Below, one piece after another: positions 21,401 to 26,914 of a stretch of 36,996 nucleotides of DNA. Source of the DNA: Verrucomicrobiaceae bacterium (GTDB lineage: Bacteria > Verrucomicrobiota > Verrucomicrobiia > Verrucomicrobiales > Verrucomicrobiaceae); contig JAGKWZ010000025.1 of NCBI GenBank assembly GCA_021151605.1, positions 1 through 36,996 of the forward strand, in the 5' to 3' direction. The notes below the pieces were generated by a model. The model ran no database searches. It saw only the letters and a list, made by a program, of their open reading frames with translations, and was not told the origin of the DNA. The position numbers and the translations under genes are program-made. Within the stretch, counting starts at the first letter, position 1. Each line of letters opens with the position of its first letter.

Positions 21401-23400
21401 TTCAGATTGGAAATGACAATGCATTACCATCAGCCACTGCGGTTCGCCTCGGCACAGGAGCGACGGCTGGCACTTTCGATCTCAATGGCTTCAATCAAAC
21501 CATCGGATCTCTACTTGTTCAAACCAACAGCAACATAGCAACCAACAACATCGTTGTAGATGTGGGCAAAACGCTGACGGTGAATGGTGCTGTGACGATT
21601 GGCGTGAATGCCGACAACTCGGACACCAATCTCACAGCAATTGGTGGCGGTTCGATTGTCATCAATAGTGGCGGGGCAGGCTTTCAGATCGGCGGTGCGA
21701 ATGGTGCGACCAATGAAAACCGCGTGGATGTGGACTTCAGTGGACTTGCCACATTCACGGCAAATCTCGGCACGGGAAGCTTCCGGCTCGGAGATGCTAA
21801 TTCATCCTCTGGAACTTCAGGGCTCTCCACGCTTAAGCTTGCGACTAACAACACCATCACCTCGGCCAATATTCGTATCGGCGACGGAAGTGGCAACACG
21901 GATACCCATCTTCTCACCCTGGGCAGCGGCACGAATGTCTTCAATGCAGACTCGCTGAATATTGGTTCTGCAGGAGCGGCGATTCGCTCTGGCGGATCTG
22001 TTGTTTTTGATGGTGCAGACACGACGGGGACTTTCGCCCTGCGAGCCTCAGACGGAATCGGGCGCTCGACACTAAATATGGTCAATACCACAGGTAACAC
22101 TGCTGGGAACATGGATGCTGTCCTGAACCTCGCAGGTCACACAACGGACATTCTCGCCTCTACCGTCACTCTCGCCACACGCAGCCTCGGGACTGGAGCA
22201 GCTACAGCGACACTCAGCTTCGATCAGGGCACGCTCGATATTACTACATTGAATATGGCTAACCGCACGAGCACTGGCACGGGTGGGGCCACGGCCGTCG
22301 TCAATCTGGGTGACAGTGTTGCTGCTGGAAGCCCCGTCACGACGATTGGTTCTATCAACATGGCAGTGAACACCAGCTCAGGTGGAGCGGTGGAGGCTGA
22401 CATTAACATCACAGGTGGCACTGTGAACATCGGCACAGGCAGCGGCACTGCCATCAACATGGCCAACGCCAGCGCCGCACGGACAGTGACCTCAGACATC
22501 TCCCTCACGGGCGGCACGGTGGAAATCCTTGGTAATATCCTCCGAACAGGTGGAGCCGGTACTGAGAATGCGACGGTTACCCTCAATGGAGCGACCCTCG
22601 ACTTGAATGGCAACAGCATCGGTGCCTCTGCCCAGACCATCAATTTTGCAGCTCAGTCAGGAACTCTGACCGGGCTAGGACAGTTGAATGGAGGAAGTAC
22701 TCTCAACAAGACGACCTCTGGCGTCCTGAACATGGGTAATTCAAACACGTATACGGGTGGAACTACAGTCAGCTCTGGCACTTTGATGGCAGTTAATACA
22801 ACAGGATCCGCAACAGGGACCGGAGCCGTGACCGTGAGTTCTGGGGCTACCCTCGGTGGCATAGGTTTCATCGCCACTGGGGCAGGAAATGCGGTGACGG
22901 TAGACGGGACTCTCCAGATCGGCGGCGTATCCCCAACAACAGGACAGACGCTGACTATCGCAACCAATGCAGCCGCACTTACGATCAACAATCTGATCAC
23001 CTTTGATATCTTCTCTGGTGAGGGCAATGTGGGGCTAAATGCTGGCACGGCAGCGGACCTGCTACTTTTGATTGGCAATTCCGGTGGTGCCTCCGCCGTG
23101 CTTGGGGCTTCTTCGATCTTCAGAATTAACACCTCGATCACCTCCGGTTGGACGGCTGGTGCCTCCTGGAAGTTGATCGACTGGGCAGGTTTGACCCCTA
23201 CGGGTACCTTTTCAAACCTCAGCACCAGCATCGGCAATTTCAATGATATGCCCGATCTTTCCGGGTTAGGACTCGGCTGGGACGTTTCAGCTCTCTACAC
23301 AGCAGGTATCGTAAGTATCGCTGTGATTCCTGAGCCTTCGCGTGCAATGCTCCTGCTGCTGGGAATTCTGGCGCTCTTCTTCCGTCGTCGCAGGGATTGA
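9445..23400 (+). CDS. giant secreted passenger-repeat (PATR) protein with PEP-CTERM anchor
   Basis: One uninterrupted 4,651-residue frame. It opens with a signal peptide (MLKLRQNRRILGTFLCVLTA, cleavage near LMA/AT). The mature start TYYWDIDASESG, with a later TWDIATSNWW, is typical of Verrucomicrobial beta-helix proteins. Autotransporter-associated beta-strand repeats follow (K-x-G-x-G-x-L-x-L, then N-T-Y-T-G-x-T-x-I-x-x-G-T-L). Two internal restarts, WWNAGGTLDNWNDVANWS near residue 1968 and DASAWTNGQNV near 3057, split it into three passenger-like modules. I see no cysteine after the signal peptide. The C-terminus is PEPS, a hydrophobic stretch, then FFRRRRD: a PEP-CTERM sorting signal instead of a beta-barrel translocator. 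From known families it should be a surface or matrix beta-solenoid, perhaps adhesive. ATG 9445 is preferred to an in-frame GTG at 9376 because it begins the signal peptide. A strong terminator follows. Confidence 0.93.
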   Translation: MLKLRQNRRILGTFLCVLTAISQIRQPLMAATYYWDIDASESGNLVDGTNLGGNGTWDIATSNWWPVPSSSLTTWGNSSSDIAIFSKAFAAVPLNNTVTLSGAITANQVRFNRSSYTLAGGTSLTLAGAGAGFYAELGESATINSVLAGTDGLTKSGGGSIRLAGVNTYTGVTTISHGSLVVSDTNQLGADTSAVVVTGSATRGFGGGALVVDGTSMGVNLSRNLSLQGYGPISDRSAALVSVGNNTLSGSVNMSVPASGAGISTRMTASNGTLTLSGSLDVDTVIAIGTTGTAVSTFGGVNQAGVSNYNLTGALTGDGTLEKSGGGTLILNPSNSLGFSGAVRVSTSATGQQSTVRITSNGVLGTRTASGISSVLDINAGILELRMDSPLIQSGGSNANVYIRGNGSTLFADHSAGGSALNGVANFGILTHEDGAGVTFSSRNGYGMAFTTSPVNGADGDSTFTNSLGGTLSFTGAFWSNANNTANRTMNIAGNGNTLINGNVTASAAAFNHNLAKTGTGLLTILGNAATLDGTVSVQGSMAITDFRSIGAAGSAETITLGNATTTAGNLIIGTSTAPTVANLTSSRPIVLNGTTASNSIYANQAGTTGVTLNGTITKPVATTGNLILGGTSGADNNLASAIPLTGTGGLVKVGVGTWVLSGTNLYTGATSIANGTLKLRANAATSTIVDNASGVTFAQTNQYAGGTLELVGQNSVNNVETMAALTPTDGANKLRLTPGVGGTASMVFTSVGTIGDGATVNIIGSNGTTNTVTLTGQAGLNASPRLFFGGTDFAFGGAGGVMRAPIYGTDAGFVNAPAGAALPAGADSFSINGAITAQGSQTVDTLKFNGAQSLTLSSGSTLTIRTGAANTDGAILATGGASTITGGTGLSTGGSGSLTFYVNGATDTLTIDTVLTAGTTGGITKSGAGTLILTKDNLQTGTITINEGTIQLSGTGDLGAASALTMRQATTFNLNGITPVSSVNAFTNNGTVTSIAPATFTVGGANGTGTSLGIVSGAISLTKIGTGAQSWLGNSTYTGVTTIGSTGLVTVDTLANGGLASGIGASTSDAANLVFNGSTGGLVYQGNIVDGNLTYGSRSASTDRLFTLSGTGATLSSTASNGNSIVWSNTGAIAHGIVGPQALIFTGTSTADNTFNPQLSDSGTGSNITSVTKTAAGQWNLGNSANNYTGATTISEGILGLNNNGALPLNSPLALGTTTTSGILQMSGSFTRNVAATATAGSGTVTWTGTTGSGGFAAHSTPLTVTLNNDAVTPLNWGAGGFVGTGSVQSLLLNSSTALSEVIFANAINFNAAVRTVSVGDNGNTGADFATMSGVLSGAGASGLRKEGGGILRLTGANTYTGVTDVSAGTLVVTSLGLSTSGANTATSVGVSGIGVTFDDTNAVTLGNAGTGGGILQYVGAGETSDRKIRLNSTTGSNQIHAEGSGPLILTNVINDFATPTGNKTLFLRGSNTAGNIITSILSNDAGGGTLGVTVDGGATWILTGASTYTGTTTVGAGALGIGTSSLGSGIGNFDLNAGTFFAYGADRTVSNPVRLINNVTTAASGDYSLTFSQPLQLLNAANNTALTNNIVSGKSLTFAGMNANSLPNNANRLWTLDGSGTTIINGDITTSQTAAGGLNITKNGTGILILGGTGSNTNNFNRNNAGIDFDRGTILLTASEVIGHGLDTQTVPVAYGGLTLSPELATSDTATFDLNGQTETINALTATTDGTVIIDNSSTSAATFRFGANNSTVNFGSGAGTYSISNTGAGALSIVKLGNTIATFNAGMTLSHKGITASEGGGAFNIASPVTATTGLRAIEASTLALTGGLTNPNLITSLEVGGGSTLSLLDGAGSLISNLTSLSLGNTGTGTVTLNLNIGDSATDTLTLLTGGTLNLGNTITFNMTDAGLSPLTTYTLLNLSSGGLNSFGLGNIIQGATPGGFTAPTWTVTDNVVQITTGTLITGSSWWNAGGTLDNWNDVANWSITDKTGSISAASIPGQGTDVIFIADNIAGGAAITTTLEQNFKVNSLNFEASTNPANTPASVTINPGTITTSRLEVAPQLPTAGVAISTGGPAAVTISAPFRLGNHQTWTVADATSTLTLSGSLQGEKDVTKAGAGRVILSGAADSSFNAGLTTDITVTAGNLELTNVGALGTVVNGNLANVIVNGGGFYFNGAASTIPNPISLSGGSLSAGGGTQTYSGTVNVSSASTINMADSNGPNTNTARSITLSGVVSGNGNLTIDSNNTASSGNQLGGTLTMNNAANTWTGDLFLNRGTVTLAAAASPNLTSNDVTFNSFGRVILQSVNGAVLNRTGALSFANSAVGEFQVDNTSGTLTSNYTVNQNAALTLGAGSAARIFLADAASQLNLNAGVVLNGNASISVAGGDADSVVLIDTVGISDGGNSFALAINDDTGGWAQTNTRVQINVASTHGGGTTLADGILILGNKNALGTGAFTVTGGTLQGAVDLTGANALTYATTLAGNLTVSGTNNITFNSTVVQSGGNRTLTSSLTGPAALLINQLNLAEAASVAARTLTVSGAGLTTINTLVNNDQNNILTNNMTVNTLMIGAVAISDNALVGRTLEFGGTGNTAVTGLIEDVAGGGGVAGTLQKTGTGTLTLQGTNTFTGPVNLNGGNLDFSTVTNIGGAASNLGAGSVINLGGGTLRFIGSTSQTTDRPINASVNSTLNTSGTSGAEISYTGPVNMGAFQLTLTGAAYSNVGNLSGGITQTGTAADILVNSGTWNLTGTNTFSDDVIVTGTSAILNLNSTGTLAYTAGTSNGLYSRDGAVININVANAGGVANSGSLDFILIADTPSGAAATLNMASGSSIETPRLDVGSTVIPGRTGNVTGTGLITVTSTATDYLTGIRLFDGSITANLAGVSSILKQGLADFTLSGNNSGLTGTVAATRIDAGNLILDYTTQNNNKISAVAALDMRGATLTLNGNKAAATSQTVASFTLANGGANTIGLNAGTSQALVLNLGAITRAATAGTLRVQLPTGTQDATNGITTTTAVNAFGTLGGFLTVTDATGTYFAAKSGNNIIAVTPTVAADASAWTNGQNVTNTGSSFSGTTGLRSINSLSFNHATGGTITVANTATLDLFNGGALVTSNVTGGAPTITGGRLTSSVADIIVTHDGTAPLTIASQIGLSNGVTKAGNGSLLINGAINNYTAATQILSGTLQVSGGNAIGNASSVVLSDDRASTLELLANETIGNLSGGNVGTSQVFGTVALGANTLNINSTSNATYAGVFTGSGSIVRNGTSGLGNLLFTGNSGAGFTGALVANGGLMYVEGVTTMNASSLTINKGGSFLISNNSTTRSGTRFLDTMPITLNSADGAWGTETRPSGLSIRTDQGAATNETVGVLNLASGASYFRGDATAAGAVSGIITSDIVRSNSSTINARGRGLGATAGDRNFLRIASGTANETAFAATLVGGAGAAGSKNISILPWGIGEVTTASLADANMGNSLLTYVVATGSGAGLRPLDFATEYSTFASKTANTDNLRESLAADLTGIVGQTISSLVINNSNTAAGSVNVTGTGAAQTLAVTSGTMLFTATAAVTGTPAIGINLGGFDGGITVGGTNEYVIFVQNPTSAAAGGTVTATISSPLTSSADITKSGRGTLVLSAINTAGGGARKTTLNEGILEISDLDNIGGNTGSLVFAGGTLRLGTALTDDISSRSITFLNGGGTIDTNTVNLVLANSVGSGVGGFTKMGAGTLTLGAASTYTGQTTVSAGTLATTANNATGSGGALVVGAGATLDIGTNSITHSTVTTTGASPIITGAGTMTSSGGFNFTHTGDTTVDALLAGSGGLFKNQTNVLTLNGASTYTGGTEIQSGTVAVSTLANAGVASSLGAPAAGTDASVIRLGLTTAVTALNYIGTTNSSTNRIIAMQGTTGGVTLNGNGTGAVDYTGGVAGYSTGAKTLTLSGTSSSTVVNRMTGVADGIGTITLAKSGTNLWEVYGSSSYTGATQINEGTLQIGNDNALPSATAVRLGTGATAGTFDLNGFNQTIGSLLVQTNSNIATNNIVVDVGKTLTVNGAVTIGVNADNSDTNLTAIGGGSIVINSGGAGFQIGGANGATNENRVDVDFSGLATFTANLGTGSFRLGDANSSSGTSGLSTLKLATNNTITSANIRIGDGSGNTDTHLLTLGSGTNVFNADSLNIGSAGAAIRSGGSVVFDGADTTGTFALRASDGIGRSTLNMVNTTGNTAGNMDAVLNLAGHTTDILASTVTLATRSLGTGAATATLSFDQGTLDITTLNMANRTSTGTGGATAVVNLGDSVAAGSPVTTIGSINMAVNTSSGGAVEADINITGGTVNIGTGSGTAINMANASAARTVTSDISLTGGTVEILGNILRTGGAGTENATVTLNGATLDLNGNSIGASAQTINFAAQSGTLTGLGQLNGGSTLNKTTSGVLNMGNSNTYTGGTTVSSGTLMAVNTTGSATGTGAVTVSSGATLGGIGFIATGAGNAVTVDGTLQIGGVSPTTGQTLTIATNAAALTINNLITFDIFSGEGNVGLNAGTAADLLLLIGNSGGASAVLGASSIFRINTSITSGWTAGASWKLIDWAGLTPTGTFSNLSTSIGNFNDMPDLSGLGLGWDVSALYTAGIVSIAVIPEPSRAMLLLLGILALFFRRRRD
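9943..22770 (+). repeat. array of degenerate PATR beta-strand repeats inside the giant gene
   Basis: Clear copies of the [NS]-x-[YF]-[TS]-x-x-[TV] core begin at about 9943, 11437, 12255, 12550, 13003, 13519, 13965, 17329, 17704, 18964, 20638, 20944, 21361 and 22744. Many are preceded by a Gly-rich K-x-G-x-G-T-L-x-L strand. Seven fall in the first module, two in the second and five in the third, with weaker ones between. The copies are diverged at nucleotide level, so the array is old rather than a fresh expansion, and it would be expected to assemble without collapse. Confidence 0.85.
23329..23397 (+). other. PEP-CTERM sorting signal at the end of the giant protein
   Basis: The coded tail is PEPSRAMLLLLGILALFFRR plus three more residues, RRD: the PEP motif, a single hydrophobic span and an Arg-rich tail. 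In PEP-CTERM systems this tail is recognised by an exosortase (EpsH/XrtA family) and cut or transferred during export. No exosortase gene lies in this window, so it must be encoded elsewhere. Confidence 0.92.
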
Positions 23401-23435
23401 GGGCCGTCTGACGAGGTCTTTATTGTCAAATCTGG

Positions 23436-23473
23436 AACCTCACGGGTTTGTTTTCTCCCGTGAGGTTTCTTCT
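23436..23473 (+). terminator. intrinsic terminator of the giant gene
   Basis: The arms aacctcacggg (23436-23446) and cccgtgaggtt (23457-23467) form an 11-bp perfect stem with a 10-nt loop. The T-rich run tttcttct (23466-23473) overlaps and follows the stem. It begins 36 bp after the stop codon. Confidence 0.9.
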
Positions 23474-23693
23474 ATCTGTGATTGCTTCCCGAAACGGAAA
23501 AGCATCGTGCCCTAGCTGCAGGAATGCCGAAACGCACTCTGTGTTAGAGTGGGCAGTTCATCCAATACCCATCAAATCACGCCTTGGCCACCCGCATTGG
23601 CATATCGATCCACTGTGTGATCGGATTAATGCAGGACGTACGCCGGGGTGGCGAGATTTATGGGGGGCGTAGTTGGTGATCGGTGCGGTGGTT
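23474..23693. other. non-coding gap, nothing recognised
   Basis: The gap of about 220 bp between the terminator and the stop of the pseudouridine synthase has no feature I recognise on either strand. The only sizeable frame (23448-23672, 74 codons) starts inside the terminator loop and has no family resemblance. Confidence 0.5.
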
Positions 23694-24431
23694 TCACCCA
23701 CATACCAGCTTGCGAACTTCAGCCGAACTGAGGTGCCGCCAGGTTCCCTTTGCCAGTGTTCCTAGCTTCAGGCCGCCGATTTCCACGCGAACGAGCCGCA
23801 TGACTTCGAGTTCGTGAGCTTCCATGACTCGGCGGATGTGGCGGTTGCGGCCTTCGTCGAGGGTGATTTCCAGCCAGGAGTTTTTTTCACCTTGGCGCAG
23901 CAAGCTGACGGTCTGCAATTTCAGCCTCTCGCCCTCATCTTCCACGCTCCTTCGCAGTTTCGCCAGGAGGGTGTCATCCGCGAGTGCGCTTATCTGCACA
24001 TGGTAGGTCTTGGGCACATGCGTCGCCGGATCGGTAATGGCATTCGCCCAGGCGTTGTCATTGGTGAAAAGGAGGAGACCCTCGCTGGCTTTATCGAGCC
24101 GACCCACGGCTGAAAGATGGGGCAGGGTATGGCCTTCGAAGCAGGCAAAGACGGTGTCGCGTCCCTTTTCATCGCTGGTCGTGGTGACGAGGCCGCGCGG
24201 TTTGTTCAGCATGAGATAGACATGCTTGGTGAAGCCGATGGGTTTGCCTTCCACGGAAATCTGATCTCGGTCGATCTGCACCGGCTTTTCGGGATCGCGG
24301 CAAAGTTGGCCGTTGAGAGTGACTTTGCCTGTCCTGATCAGCAGTGATGCCTGGCTGCGTGAGCAGAAGCCGAGCTTTGAAAGAGCGCGGGCGAGCCCAG
24401 TGCGGGGTTGGTCTGAGGAGGGAGGTGGCAT
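23694..24431 (-). CDS. RsuA/RluB-family pseudouridine synthase
   Basis: The enzyme isomerises a specific uridine of rRNA to pseudouridine. An S4 RNA-binding domain covers about residues 12-58 (ALSKLGFCSRSQASLLI, then KVTLNGQL). The catalytic domain follows, with LMLNKPRGLVTT (about 73-84) and GRLDKASEGLLLFTND, in which D113 is the catalytic Asp. The end has EGRNRHIRRVMEAH and the LVRVEIGGLKLG segment shared by RsuA, RluB, RluE and RluF. The 245-residue length is usual. I cannot tell 16S from 23S specificity; the overall layout is nearest RluB/RsuA. The start codon lies just downstream of the rpmA terminator on the same strand, so it must use its own promoter or rely on read-through. Confidence 0.92.
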   Translation of the reverse strand: MPPPSSDQPRTGLARALSKLGFCSRSQASLLIRTGKVTLNGQLCRDPEKPVQIDRDQISVEGKPIGFTKHVYLMLNKPRGLVTTTSDEKGRDTVFACFEGHTLPHLSAVGRLDKASEGLLLFTNDNAWANAITDPATHVPKTYHVQISALADDTLLAKLRRSVEDEGERLKLQTVSLLRQGEKNSWLEITLDEGRNRHIRRVMEAHELEVMRLVRVEIGGLKLGTLAKGTWRHLSSAEVRKLVCG

Positions 24432-24439
24432 CGGCGCAT

Positions 24440-24471
24440 AAAAAAGGCGGACTCGGGTTACGAGTCCGCCT
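24440..24471 (-). terminator. intrinsic terminator after rplU-rpmA
   Basis: The arms ggcggactcg (24446-24455) and cgagtccgcc (24461-24470) form a perfect 10-bp stem with a 5-nt loop, extended by an A-T pair. The run of six A residues on the plus strand (24440-24445) becomes a U-tract for minus-strand transcripts. It lies 26 bp past the rpmA stop and 8 bp before the next gene's start codon. Confidence 0.9.
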
Positions 24472-24496
24472 AAAACTGTAGAATTGCTTGGGCGAA

Positions 24497-24754
24497 TTAA
24501 GCCTGGAGGGCGGCTTCGTCCACGTTCACGCGGCGACCGTCCTGATCGAAGCGTACACGACCTTCAACGAGGGAGAAGATGGTGTGGTCCTTGCCGATGC
24601 CGACATTGCGACCGGGTGTCCATTTCGTGCCACGCTGGCGGATGATGATGTTTCCGGCGATGACGACTTCACCACCATACTTTTTCACGCCGAGACGCTT
24701 GCTGTTGCTATCGCGACCGTTTTTGACGGAACCTTGACCTTTCTTATGAGCCAT
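24497..24754 (-). CDS. rpmA: 50S ribosomal protein L27
   Basis: L27 is the large-subunit protein whose N-terminal tail reaches the peptidyl transferase centre. The sequence begins directly with MAHKKGQGSVKNGRDS, without the cleavable extension seen in Firmicutes, and contains KRLGVKKYGG, GNIIIRQRG, GTKWTPGRNVGIGKDHTIF and a closing VEGRVRF strand. The length of 85 residues is normal. It follows rplU by 38 bp in the conserved L21-L27 operon. An AGGAG about 9 nt before the ATG is one of the few clear Shine-Dalgarno sequences in this window. Confidence 0.98.
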   Translation of the reverse strand: MAHKKGQGSVKNGRDSNSKRLGVKKYGGEVVIAGNIIIRQRGTKWTPGRNVGIGKDHTIFSLVEGRVRFDQDGRRVNVDEAALQA

Positions 24755-24792
24755 GAGTGTGTTCTCCTGAGTAAGTGTTTTGGGGTGAAGAA

Positions 24793-25107
24793 TTACGCGT
24801 TGATCGCAGTGACCTGCACGCGTGTGAGGGGCTGGCGGTGGCCCTTGGTCTTGTGGTAGCCCTTGCGCTTCTTGAATTTGAAGGCGGTTACCTTCTCACC
24901 CTTGAACTGGCTGAGCACGGTGGCCTGAACGGTGGCACCAGCGAGGGTAGGAGCACCGATTTTAAGGTCAGCACCTTCGCCTGCGGCGAGGACCTGATCG
25001 AAGGACGCGGTTTCGCCTTCGGCGACTTCGAGTTTCTCGATGTCGAGTTTGTCTCCCACGGAAACTTTATACTGTTTGCCGCCGGTTTTGATGATTGCGT
25101 ATGCCAT
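24793..25107 (-). CDS. rplU: 50S ribosomal protein L21
   Basis: L21 binds 23S rRNA in the large subunit. The protein reads MAYAIIKTGGKQYKVSVGD, has the central ATVQATVLSQFKGEKV region, and ends with the basic KFKKRKGYHKTKGHRQ segment and the LTRVQVTAI strand, all hallmarks of the family. The length of 104 residues is standard. ATG 25107 is chosen over the longer open frame to 25266 because the L21 family begins exactly at this methionine. It is first in the rplU-rpmA operon and divergent from the gene at 25268, with a 160-bp shared upstream region. Confidence 0.98.
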   Translation of the reverse strand: MAYAIIKTGGKQYKVSVGDKLDIEKLEVAEGETASFDQVLAAGEGADLKIGAPTLAGATVQATVLSQFKGEKVTAFKFKKRKGYHKTKGHRQPLTRVQVTAINA

Positions 25108-25179
25108 GACTGTGACTTCTGAAGGGTGAAAATGCCGCTTCGAGCGTGGTCGAAACAAAAGCCCGGGCGGCAAGGGGCG

Positions 25180-25210
25180 TGGATAGTGCCATGAATCATC
25201 CACCCGGCAA
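25180..25210 (-). promoter_or_regulatory. weak candidate promoter for rplU-rpmA
   Basis: On the minus strand TTGCCG (25205-25210) and TATCCA (25180-25185) lie upstream of rplU in a 160-bp divergent gap. The 19-bp spacing is longer than ideal, so this is only a candidate. Confidence 0.22.
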
Positions 25211-25267
25211 CCTGTTTTTTGTTTTCTCAAACTTGTCAGGCCCTTCTGACCACGCCAAGGATGCAAA

Positions 25268-26371
25268 ATGCTCCGCGGCGCTCAACAATGGCTTCTCCCT
25301 TATCTCAAATTCCGCAGCCATCCGGCTCAGCTTTCACCGGACCGTCCGCTGCACGCCTGCATCGCCGTCTGTGACCACTACGAGCCGCTCCATGACACCG
25401 ATCTCGCCGGTGCTGAGCGCACCGTGGCCCACTGGCAGCAGGTGTGGCCGAAGCTGGTGAATGAATACCGAGACAGCGGCGGACGCGGCCCGAGGCACTC
25501 CTTTTTCTTCCCCATCGAGCAGTATAAGCCCACCTTGCTGGCCTCACTGGCCGACCTTTGCCATCAAACGGGCAGCGAGGTGGAGATCCACCTGCATCAC
25601 GACAATGACACGGAAGCCACCGTCACAGCAAAGCTGGAGCAAGGCGTTTCCGACCTCACCAGTCACGGATTGCTAAGCCGCGACGCCGCTGGCCGGGGCA
25701 AGTATGCCTTCATCCATGGCAACTGGGCGCTCGACAATTCGCACCCTTCGGGACGCAAATGTGGCGTCTCCAACGAACTGAGCGTGCTCAAGCGCACCGG
25801 CTGCTATGTGGACATGACCATGCCCGCCGCGCCAGATCCCTGCCAGACGAGCACGATCAATTCGGTTTATTACGCCCGCGAGGATGGCCTGCCGAAGTCG
25901 CATGATCAGGGCATAGCCGTCGAGGTGGGCAAAACGGCCTCGCTACGCGACAAAGAGGACCATTTGCTGCTGCTCCAGGGGCCGCTAGGTCTGAACTGGC
26001 AGAGCCGAAAGTGGGGTCTGATCCCGCGTTTGGAAAATGGTGACGCTTCCGGCAGCAATCCTCCCTCCATCGAGCGCCTTCGCCTCTGGCTGGAGCTGTG
26101 CCCGAGAGTGAAAAACGGAGCCCCATGGGTGTTCATCAAGCTCCACACGCACGGCGGCGTCTCGAAAAACTACGACACGCTTCTTGGAAAGCGCATGCGC
26201 CGCTTCTACGCGGATCTGGCGGCCATGGCTTCGGCAGTGCCGGGCTTCCATTACCACTTCGTCACCGCGCGTGAAATGACCAACCTGGTCCACGCGGCGG
26301 AGGATGGAAAGACAGGTTCGCCCGCTGACTGGCTGGACTACCTGCACGCGAAACCACCTGTGCTCGGCTGA
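25268..26371 (+). CDS. polysaccharide deacetylase-like (NodB-fold) protein, function unassigned
   Basis: A 367-residue protein without a clear signal peptide. Several His- and Asp-bearing loops are spaced as in a glycoside hydrolase/deacetylase barrel: CDHYEPLHD near residue 36, SEVEIHLHHDND near 100, KYAFIHGNWALDN near 140, WVFIKLHTHGG near 290 and FHYHFVTAREM near 325. In NodB-type enzymes such residues bind a metal and act on N- or O-acetyl groups of glycans, but the canonical motif order is not clear, so I would not state an activity. It stands alone: divergent from rplU and convergent, with a 6-bp gap, with the DUF420 gene. It could equally be an uncharacterised relative with a different substrate. 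Confidence 0.5.
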   Translation: MLRGAQQWLLPYLKFRSHPAQLSPDRPLHACIAVCDHYEPLHDTDLAGAERTVAHWQQVWPKLVNEYRDSGGRGPRHSFFFPIEQYKPTLLASLADLCHQTGSEVEIHLHHDNDTEATVTAKLEQGVSDLTSHGLLSRDAAGRGKYAFIHGNWALDNSHPSGRKCGVSNELSVLKRTGCYVDMTMPAAPDPCQTSTINSVYYAREDGLPKSHDQGIAVEVGKTASLRDKEDHLLLLQGPLGLNWQSRKWGLIPRLENGDASGSNPPSIERLRLWLELCPRVKNGAPWVFIKLHTHGGVSKNYDTLLGKRMRRFYADLAAMASAVPGFHYHFVTAREMTNLVHAAEDGKTGSPADWLDYLHAKPPVLG

Positions 26372-26377
26372 TTCAGA

Positions 26378-26812
26378 TCAGGCCCGGATCGGCGGACCAT
26401 ACCAGACGTAGCACATCAGATAGACGATGATGCCGGTGACGCTGACGTAGAGCCACACTGGAACGGTCCATTTGGCCATGCGCTTGTGTTTATCAAAACG
26501 CTGACGCAACGCCGGGATGACGGTCATGATGATCAGAGGCACCGTCAGGATCGCCAGCGGGATGTGCGTGAAGAGGATCGTGAAATACACGGGACGCGTC
26601 CAACCTTCGCCCGCAAAACGCACATGGCCGATGGTGTAATGGTAGTAGAGGTAGCAGCCGAGAAATGCAGCGGAAAAGAGCAGCGCGATCACCATGCTGG
26701 CGATATGCGCCTGCTTCTGGCCTTTTTTGATCAGGATGAGGCCAAGGATGATGTGGAGCAGCGCAGCGGCATTGAAGAGGGTGTAGAGGCCGGGGAGTTC
26801 AGCAGTGGTCAT
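26378..26812 (-). CDS. DUF420 membrane protein, cytochrome oxidase-associated
   Basis: A 144-residue protein with about four hydrophobic spans (roughly 8-28, 37-57, 75-97, 113-137) and conserved-looking membrane histidines (H19, H36, H58, H89). This matches the DUF420 (YozB/CtaM-like) family found beside haem-copper oxidase genes. In Bacillus and Staphylococcus relatives it supports oxidase assembly. It is third on the minus strand after cyoE and the SCO gene, with a gap of about 100 bp that could hold its own promoter. ATG 26812 is preferred over an in-frame start 20 codons upstream because that extension is hydrophilic and unlike the family. The exact role in assembly is inferred from context. 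Confidence 0.82.
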   Translation of the reverse strand: MTTAELPGLYTLFNAAALLHIILGLILIKKGQKQAHIASMVIALLFSAAFLGCYLYYHYTIGHVRFAGEGWTRPVYFTILFTHIPLAILTVPLIIMTVIPALRQRFDKHKRMAKWTVPVWLYVSVTGIIVYLMCYVWYGPPIRA

Positions 26813-26914
26813 GGGGGGAGCTTGCCGTTGTTTACTGTCGATGAGAATGCGTGAAGGAGGTTTAGGAAACAATGCTCAGCCATCGCCAACAAGTGTAAAC
26901 CAGGGTTAACCTCT

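Noticed and set aside
9943..22770. Possible CRISPR or satellite DNA in the long repetitive stretch
   Set aside because: The repeats are protein-level strands inside one open frame, diverged at nucleotide level, with no constant repeat-spacer pattern.
23448..23672. 74-codon open frame with a CPSC motif
   Set aside because: It begins inside the terminator loop of the giant gene, has no ribosome binding site, and resembles no family I know.
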